From positions 526,501-590,500 of the forward strand of contig JAJGOT010000206.1 of assembly GCA_022457155.1 (NCBI GenBank): 64,000 nucleotides of DNA, in the 5' to 3' direction. The stretch comes from Cladopsammia gracilis. Taxonomy: Eukaryota > Cnidaria > Anthozoa > Scleractinia > Dendrophylliidae. The notes beneath the pieces are model-generated. The model searched no databases and was not told the origin of the DNA. It saw only the letters and a list, made by a program, of their open reading frames with translations. Shown piece after piece: positions 57,663-64,000 of this stretch (positions are counted from its first letter, which is position 1; each line of letters opens with the position of its first letter). Made by a program: the position numbers and the translations under genes.

Positions 57663-60600
57663 TTATATAACACCAGTCGAAGGGACATTTTCCAAATGAG
57701 AAAGTCCCACCCTGGGTCGTCTGCCATCCCCTCCAGGTAAACACCGTTTCCTCAAACAAAAATGCCACAACGCAGTGATAAATATCACCAGCAACATCGT
57801 GAAAAACACGCCAGCAAAAAATCCACCAGTTCCTGACAGTTTGGGTTTTTTCACAGCTGGACATTCCGGTTTATCTGTTGACAGTAGACATTGTGACAGT
57901 TCGGTATTGCTACATGCGTGACACCATGATGTGACATCATGAACTGCAAGCGATGTCACAAGATCAACAAACTGCGCCAGAGAACATGGATCTTTTTGGC
58001 ATCCAGGAATGCTGTATTTTATTAAAGGTTCCTAGGAATGAAAATGGTTCCAGTAAATTCCAGTTAATAGCCTGCACGCAGATGTCTCCTTTTCCTTTGC
58101 TACACATTTACCGTGTTTTTCAATAAAGATGATGATGATGATGATATAATAATAATAATATTTTTGAACATGGCCTCCATGAAAAGCAGTTTTTATTTTT
58201 TATATTGTACCTCTTATTTGTAGTTAGGAAGTTAGGTAGTTAGCTGATTATGATAATTTAAGCTGATGGAAATACCGTGTATAAATAAAGTTATCTTATC
58301 TTATCTTATCTTATCTTATATACCCACATGTTGCATTTCTCCAAGCATTTTTCCGAGCAGGAGGGATGGGGGGGGGGGGGGGGGGGGTGGTTGGCTCAAC
58401 AAGAATTAAAAAGAGGAAGTCACTTTTTTGGCTATTATATATGTTACAATGTGGGTATTGTTAAATTCTATTTATATATGTTGTTTTACACTATGCAAAA
58501 AACATTAGTGCAAAGAGAAGAGGTGGGAGCCAGCAAATATGAAGAAGAGGGAACTGGAGGTGCAGGATATGGGGAGGAAAACATTCAGACCCCCTGCCCC
58601 TCATAAGAGCCGAGAGGGTTTTGGGTAGCAGGAAATTCACATCATTACCTTTTCGCCTCTTTCTGGCCGGTCTAGTCTAGTCTAGTATGTTATGACAGTA
58701 TGGTAGGGCAGGGTAGGCTATGGTTTGGTCTGGTACAGTGTGGTATGGTATATTATGGTACGGTACATGTATGGTATGGTATGGTACATAATATATCAAA
58801 CATGAGGAAGAATGTTTCATCAGGATATCCAAACACCGAGAAGTGCTCCACATTTTTCAACACACTTTGCGGTGTTTGGCTACCTAATGAAACACTCTTT
58901 CGAGTGTTTGAGATAGCTTCTCAAACTGATCATTAAATGAGGAGAAAACAAAGGAAAAAAATTGCCAAAATCTACGCAAAATCTAAACCGGGTATCCAAA
59001 CCTCCTTCGCAGTAGTGATTTCTTTTGTGTTCTCGTCATAAATTTATAATGAGTTTTATAAAGTACAGTATAGTATGGTACAGTATGATCTGCTCTGGTA
59101 CGATATGGTATGGCACAGTACAGTATGGTACGGTCTGCCCTGCTATGGTATGGTGGAGTGGAATGGGATGGGATGGGATAGGATGAGGTGGAAGAGGACT
59201 TGACTTTATTGTTGTACGGAAACAAATCATATTACATGTTTTAATGTATACACCTTATTTGATGGCTCAACAGATAATATGCACGGATATTTTACGAGTT
59301 GCATAGTATTTTTTTTTAGCCCTGCAGGGGTGAGAAAAAATGCGAACAATGAGTAAAATGTCCATACGTATTATCTGCTGAACCATCGAATAATGGATTT
59401 ATTATTCGACTGACTGAAATTCTGGTATTTATAATAGCTTCTGTGTCTTAATAAGTCGGGACACTAAGGTGCAATATGGAGGTCTACTGTGTAATATGCT
59501 CGGATATTGTGTGTTCTCTCTCCCTTATATGGTGAAATGACATCACAGTTGAATAATACTTAACTATTATAGCGCGAAAGCGTGCGTGATATCGCCTAAT
59601 TCTTAGCCGATGAGGCCGTAGGCTGAGTCGGCTAAAATTAGGCAATATCACGCAAGCTTGAGCGCAATAATAGTTTTATAATTCAACACATGGATAACAA
59701 AGCACAGTTTGAAGAAAAAATATAGAGGCTGGTCTGTCAAAACATCGAGGCTGGTCTGTCAAAATTTACCTCTGTTGTTGGATATACGTCATGTAGACAT
59801 AGCATATATTGATAACTTTTTGACCATAAATTATTTGGGCAGTGTATCAATGTGTTGAATTATAAATCACATTGTATGTACATCAAAAAGGAAGAAACAA
59901 ACTCACCTCCAAACCATTCTTAAATGAAAACTGAACAAAGAACTCATTCTTAGAATCCTTCAGTAACTCAATGAACACCAATGAAGCATAATATGGGATT
60001 TTTCTCAAAGAACTGTTAACTGCTTTGTTTAAACCAAGTGACGAGAACAGTGAAAACAGAGTGGGATAGTGAGCAGAATAATACAGCAACTGAAAAACAA
60101 AATAGAATGCAGATGATTAATAAATCTTTTTGTTAAATTTTAAAGTAGACTACGAGTAGTCCCTCCTTTTTCCCCAGGGATAGTAGAGCGAGCGAAATGC
60201 GAGCGCACATGAAAATCACTCCACGCGAGAAAGGCGAGACACGCGGCGGGGAGAGAGAAAAAGGAGGGACTCCCTCCTTTTAATCTCTCCCCGCCGTGCG
60301 TCTCACCTTTCTCGCGTGGGGTGATTTTCACGCGCGCTCACATTTCGCTCGCTCTACTATCCCTGAGCAAAAAGGAGGGACTACTCGTAGTCTAATTATA
60401 AAGTGGAACATTAAGCTGTGTGGTTGTTTTTCAATTTTTTGTGTTCATACAGTTTGAGCACTCTCTGGATTGGGTGGAGAGCCTCGTAAGAGGTGTTCAC
60501 TATTGGCATATTGCTTCGCTCACTGCTCGCAGTTTGAGCACTCTCGTGACTCCACAATGCAATCCAACAATGTGTAACCGTACATCCTGTGCCCAAGTTC

Positions 60601-61830
60601 AGGAGTTGCCATAAAGCCATTATGGTAATAACCGGGAGGGCACATTGTATACATATTTGTATGTTATGCTCACTGTTCATACAGTTTGAGCACTCTCTGG
60701 ATTGGGTGGAGAGCCTCGTAAGAGGTGTTCACTATTGGCATATTGCTTCGCTCACTGCTCGCAGTTTGAGCACTCTCGTGACTCCACAATGCAATCCAAC
60801 AATGTGTAACCGTACATCCTGTGCCCAAGTTCAGGAGTTGCCATAAAGCCATTATGGTAATAACCGGGAGGGCACATTGTATACATATTTGTATATATTA
60901 ATTTTATTTATTTTTGTATTTATTTAGAACAGTTCTCACTTGAGTAATGAAAGTAATATAACGATTACCTTGGTTTTGTATTGCAATGCTTCATCAACAG
61001 TCTTTTCTACTTGCAATAGCAGTTGTTGGTACTTTCTTAGCAAATCTTTCAAGATTCCAGTTAAAGTTCGGAATTACAAAGGAAAATTTGAATGTTTGTT
61101 TCAAATATTGTTAACACTCAGGTTGTGTAAGTAATGACAAAAAAAGTAAAAGTAAAGTCGCACACGAGCCAGATGGCCCACACGGCCGGAGCTTAACCCG
61201 GTTTCTGTAGCATGAAGCAACTAGGAATATTGCTACTCCCCCCTGGATGGGATGTTAGTCCATCGCAGAGTTACCCCCAGCATTTTGTCGCTGGTACCCA
61301 TTTATACACCTGGGTGGAGAGAGACAGTGTGGAGTAAAGTTTCTTGTCTAAGGAAACAACACGACGGCAGAGACCAGACTTCGAACCACCGACCTTCAGG
61401 TTGGAAGTCCGACGCGCTAACCACTAGACCACCGTGTCTCCATGCAATGACAAAGGCACACAAATACTAACTGAACAACAGTGTGGTATACAGTAAAACC
61501 GCGTTAATACAGACACTGAAGGGACCATGGAAATTGCCTGTTAATTAAAATGGTGTCCGTATTAAGCAGGTTCAGTTATGAATGAGATGATGTAAGCATT
61601 CTATTGTCCTTATAGAAACTGCAGTAAGTTATCTTGTAAAATTCATTAACAGTTCATAACAGTTATCACCAATAAATAGGCAGTATTTGAGTCACATGTA
61701 TACCTTTGTAAACCCCAATACAAATAACTGAGTTGATGAATTATTAAACAGTAGAATTAACTTTTGATATATGTAAACACCTGCTGAGCTAATTAGTATT
61801 CATTAACTTTTCATATGTAGATCTCTACTC

Positions 61831-61865
<35 letters not shown>

Positions 61866-62402
61866 ATCCGATCTGTATGTGCGTTTACAATGGCTCGCCT
61901 TTGGCTTGCCATTGTAAATGCCCATACAGATCCCCCGCTCATATTTTATTTACTACACATCTAACAACACCAATACACTAAATACATGTAATTATGACTA
62001 GACAAAAGCACTTTGGCTTTAATTATGTTTAGCTATACTGTCCATTGTACCTATTAACAGAATCTGTATTGAATCAGGCAAATTTTAGAGAAAACATACA
62101 CATGCATGGGCTTTTAGCTGGAACCAAAAAAAAACTGTCCGTAATAAATGGGGTGTCCGTATTAAGCAGGGTTCGACTGTAATAAACAAACCTTTGTTTT
62201 GCTTTGCTTCTTAGCAACTTTACTGAAGCTTGATGCAACCTCATTGGCCAAAAGTCCTCCACCAATGTCCCCAATCATTTCTTTGCTGTATTTATTATAT
62301 TCCACCCAATCTGCCAACCATACCACTTTTGTCCACTGGTCATCAGTGAGATTCAAACCTACAGTGTGGTTGTACAAACGATGAAGATGGATATAGTCAT
62401 AC
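57663..62402 (-). CDS. histidine acid phosphatase, membrane-bound, 3' exons; catalytic Asp replaced
   Basis: Three minus-strand exons, 62402-62192, 60089-59907 and 58031-57663, join in phase 0 with consensus borders. The 5' exons lie beyond the window. They encode YDYIHLHRLYNHT, GGGLLANEV, LLYYSAHYPTLFSLF, PYYASLVFIELL, IPGCQKDPCSLAQFVDL, then a Cys cluster, a TM helix (FFAGVFFTMLLVIFITALW) and a ~35-residue basic cytosolic tail. This is the layout of lysosomal/prostatic type acid phosphatases (ACP2-like), type I membrane enzymes that hydrolyse phosphomonoesters in acid compartments. In that family the motif is SAHD, with Asp as proton donor; here it is SAHY (TAT for GAT), so activity may be lost. 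The N-terminal RHG catalytic motif is outside the window. A 63-nt in-frame candidate exon at 61031-60969 has a weak acceptor and is not needed for the family alignment. Confidence 0.88.
58129..58163 (+). repeat. short (GAT)n / (AAT)n microsatellite
   Basis: GATGATGATGATGATG followed by ATAATAATAATAATA. Confidence 0.9.
58288..58320 (+). repeat. (TTATC)n microsatellite after an AATAAA-like tail
   Basis: About six TTATC units follow ATAAATAAAG; this resembles the simple-repeat 3' tail of a retroelement. Confidence 0.85.
58366..58388 (+). repeat. poly-G tract
   Basis: Run of about 20 G in the phosphatase intron between the last two exons. Confidence 0.9.
58690..59180 (+). repeat. degenerate TATGG / GGTAC repeats
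   Basis: Irregular TATGGTATGGTACGG repeats at 58700-58790 and 59065-59180 flank the dispersed repeat at 58796-58985. Confidence 0.7.
58796..58985 (+). repeat. dispersed ~200-bp repeat, second copy
   Basis: It matches 1634-1850 from CAAACATGAGGAAGAATG to GCCAAAATCTACGC. CAAACACCGAGAAGTG and CACTTTGCGGTGTTTGG form an internal inverted pair. Confidence 0.55.
59565..59690. mobile_element. palindromic repeat (GCGTGATATCGCCTAATT type)
   Basis: ATTATAGCGCGAAAGCGTGCGTGATATCGCCTAATTCTTAGCC pairs with GGCTAAAATTAGGCAATATCACGC...GCGCAATAAT. It lies in the phosphatase intron. Confidence 0.7.
60148..60394. mobile_element. 247-bp near-perfect palindrome in the phosphatase intron
   Basis: AGACTACGAGTAGTCCCTCC at the left is inverted at the right. 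The arms of about 115 bp include GGGATAGTAGAGCGAGCGAAATG and CTCCACGCGAGAAAGGCGAGAC with few mismatches. No coding capacity. Confidence 0.9.
60444..60894 (+). repeat. exact 232-bp tandem duplication
   Basis: The unit starting TTCATACAGTTTGAGCACTC at 60444 repeats at 60676 with no difference seen over about 219 bp. Inside each unit, GTTTGAGCACTCTC occurs twice. It lies in the phosphatase intron. Confidence 0.9.
61152..61441 (-). repeat. tRNA-derived SINE, minus strand
   Basis: Full-length member, head at the right (GCGCTAACCACTAGACCACCG complement), body at the left. It is very close to 40941-41226. Phosphatase intron. Confidence 0.85.
61491..62181. mobile_element. TIR-like element with GTCCGTATTAAGCAGG ends
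   Basis: CAGTAAAACCGCGTTAATACAG at the left faces GTCCGTATTAAGCAGGGTTCGACTGTA at the right, and GGTGTCCGTATTAAGCAGG is repeated at both ends. Similar wording (TTGTCCGTATTATAGAG, GAGGTTCGACTATA) starts both duplication copies at about 2699 and 16239. It ends 11 bp before a phosphatase exon border. Confidence 0.55.
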
Positions 62403-62409
62403 CTGAAGA

Positions 62410-63189
62410 AAAGAAAAATTATATATAACACCAGCAAATACCTGCCAACTTTTCCTAAGTCAAATGCATGAGATTTTCATAGCCATATTATCCGAATTAC
62501 TGAAAAAATTCCGACAACTTCCGAACATTGCCAAAGATGTTCCGATGACTTCCGAACATTACTGAACATGCTCTGATGGCATCCAAACATTGCCAAAGAT
62601 TCCTGAAGATGTTCAGATGATCTCTAAAGATGGCTGAGTGTCACAAAGCTTGAAATCTTAACACGATCTTGCTGAGATTTCCAGAATGATTGTGAGTCAG
62701 GTGTGAGAAATTGTCCTGTATGAGTGTGATCAATGTTTTCGATCAGCATGTGTGAGACTTGGCAGGTATGCCCGCATGCTGACAAGAATGTTTGAGACAA
62801 GTTGGGGATGAAATTGCACGTGAAACAATCCTCTTCACAACTTGTCTCACAAAGAGGAATTGCATAATGAGTTCAGTTTTCTACTTAATCACAGCACTGC
62901 AATATACATGTAAGTTGTGCGCTGTAACATGTAATCTGCAACTTGTCTCACAATGCTCTCATCAGTGTTGCATTTAAAGTCACAAGAAAAATTGCTGCCC
63001 AAACTGATTATTATAATCAATGCAATGAAATACAAGGTTTTCTACTGCTGAGAAAAATCATAATCTTAACAAACATGTAGAGATATCAATATATTTTATC
63101 TTCATCAGTACATGTTAAGGGCGTGGTCATTGTGTTGTTCAAATTACAAGACATCATTATCTTTGTGTTAGCTGCCATGTGTGCCCTCA
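62410..63189. other. intronic/5' side stretch of the phosphatase gene
   Basis: It contains CCGAACATTGCCAAAGATG-type decamer repeats at about 62490-62600, related in style to 6290-6703, and TGTGTGAGACTTGGCAGG. No further phosphatase exon was recognised. Confidence 0.4.
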
Positions 63190-63193
63190 TTTA

Positions 63194-64000
63194 CCCTTTA
63201 ACTCCCAAGAGTGCCAAGTACAAAAAATTCAAGAAAAATACCAAATTTCATTTTGTAAAATATATTGAAAAACAAATGGTACCATGCAAAAGTACTGCTG
63301 AAGAGGTTTAATTTGAATGGTCACACCATAGGATTTCATCCACAGACTCAAAAGTTAGAACAAATGGTACCATGAAAAAGTACTGCTGAAGAGGTTTAAT
63401 TTGAATGGTCACACCACAGGATTTCATCCACAGACTCAAAAGTTAGAACAAATGGTACCATGAAAAAGTACTGCTGAAGCTCTAAACAAAAGCAATTTGA
63501 ATGGTCACACCATAGGATTTCGTCCACAGACTCAAAAGTTAGAACAAAATGGTACCATGAAAAAGTACTGCTGAAGAGGTTTAATTTGAATGGTCACACC
63601 ACAGGATTTCATCCACAGACTCAAAAGTTAGAACAAATGGTACCATGAAAAAGTACTGCTGAAGCTCTAAACAAAAGCAATTTGAATGGTCACACCATAG
63701 GATTTCGTCCACAGACTCAAAAGTTAGAACAAAATGGTACCATGCAAAAGTACTGCTGAAGAGGTTTCATTTGAATGATCACACCATAGGATTTCATCAA
63801 CAGACTCAAAAGTTAGAACAAATGATACCATGCAAAAGTACTGCTGAAGAGGTTTCATTTGAATGATCACACCATAGGATTTCATCAACAAACTCAAAAG
63901 TTAGAACAAATGGTACCATACAAAAGTACTGCTGAAGAGGTTTTCATTTGAATGGTCACACCATAGGGTTTCATCCACAGACACATAAGTTAGAACAAAT
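63194..64000. mobile_element. piggyBac-like satellite MITE, inverted, runs off the window
   Basis: After TTTA (63190-63193) the right-end sequence CCCTTTAACTCCCAAGAGTG leads into at least eight satellite units in the orientation opposite to 29171-29912. Most units are 88 bp. Two carry the variant GAAGCTCTAAACAAAAGCAA and are about 96 bp; these alternate with normal units to form a repeated dimer at about 63370-63740. The far end lies outside the window. Confidence 0.8.

Noticed and set aside
60420..60852. Paired repeated ORFs on both strands
   Set aside because: They are produced by the exact 232-bp duplication; they lack domains and lie in a phosphatase intron.

Overview
This is eukaryotic nuclear DNA, most likely from an anthozoan cnidarian such as a stony coral. 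The grounds are the class of LRR-bearing GPCR, the intron-rich genes (72-nt LRR exons, consensus GT-AG sites), and very dense short inverted-repeat transposons, tRNA-derived SINEs and Penelope-like fragments. The lineage is inferred, not proven. There are no prokaryotic features.

Layout. About 2.7-12.95 kb (copy A) and 16.2-28.2 kb (copy B) are a tandem segmental duplication. Each copy holds a four-exon leucine-rich-repeat GPCR (3823-8823; 17505-23785), a decayed LINE tail and two members of an unrecognised ~100-residue protein family (10473-10808, 12493-12822; 25433-25753, 27734-28027). Comparing the copies exposes at least eight transposon insertions with their empty sites, including a 2-kb foldback element inside the copy-B receptor intron.

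28-33 kb is gene-poor and made of MITEs, including a TTAA-flanked (piggyBac-like) element that carries seven 88-bp satellite units. 33.6-39.7 kb (minus) is a BTB-BACK-Kelch gene with six Kelch blades. 43.1-44.97 kb (minus) is a two-exon PBK/TOPK kinase. It shares a 268-bp head-to-head promoter with the first exon of an HNRNPU-like SPRY gene at 45.2 kb (plus). Both minus-strand genes are broken by one-base indels, mostly in homopolymers, which looks more like assembly error than decay. 46.2-46.8 kb is a ~600-bp GAT repeat, and 47 kb holds a Penelope-like fragment. 51.9-52.5 kb (minus) is a THAP-domain transposase-type ORF that appears cut off by another element. 57.7-62.4 kb (minus) is the 3' part of a membrane-bound histidine acid phosphatase whose catalytic Asp is Tyr. 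The window ends inside a second 88-bp satellite element.

Functional links are weak. The receptor/small-protein cassette was duplicated as a unit. The small genes have TATA boxes and, upstream of one member per cassette, minisatellites carrying bZIP (C/EBP-like) palindromes. PBK and the SPRY gene may be co-regulated. No operon-like organisation is expected or seen.
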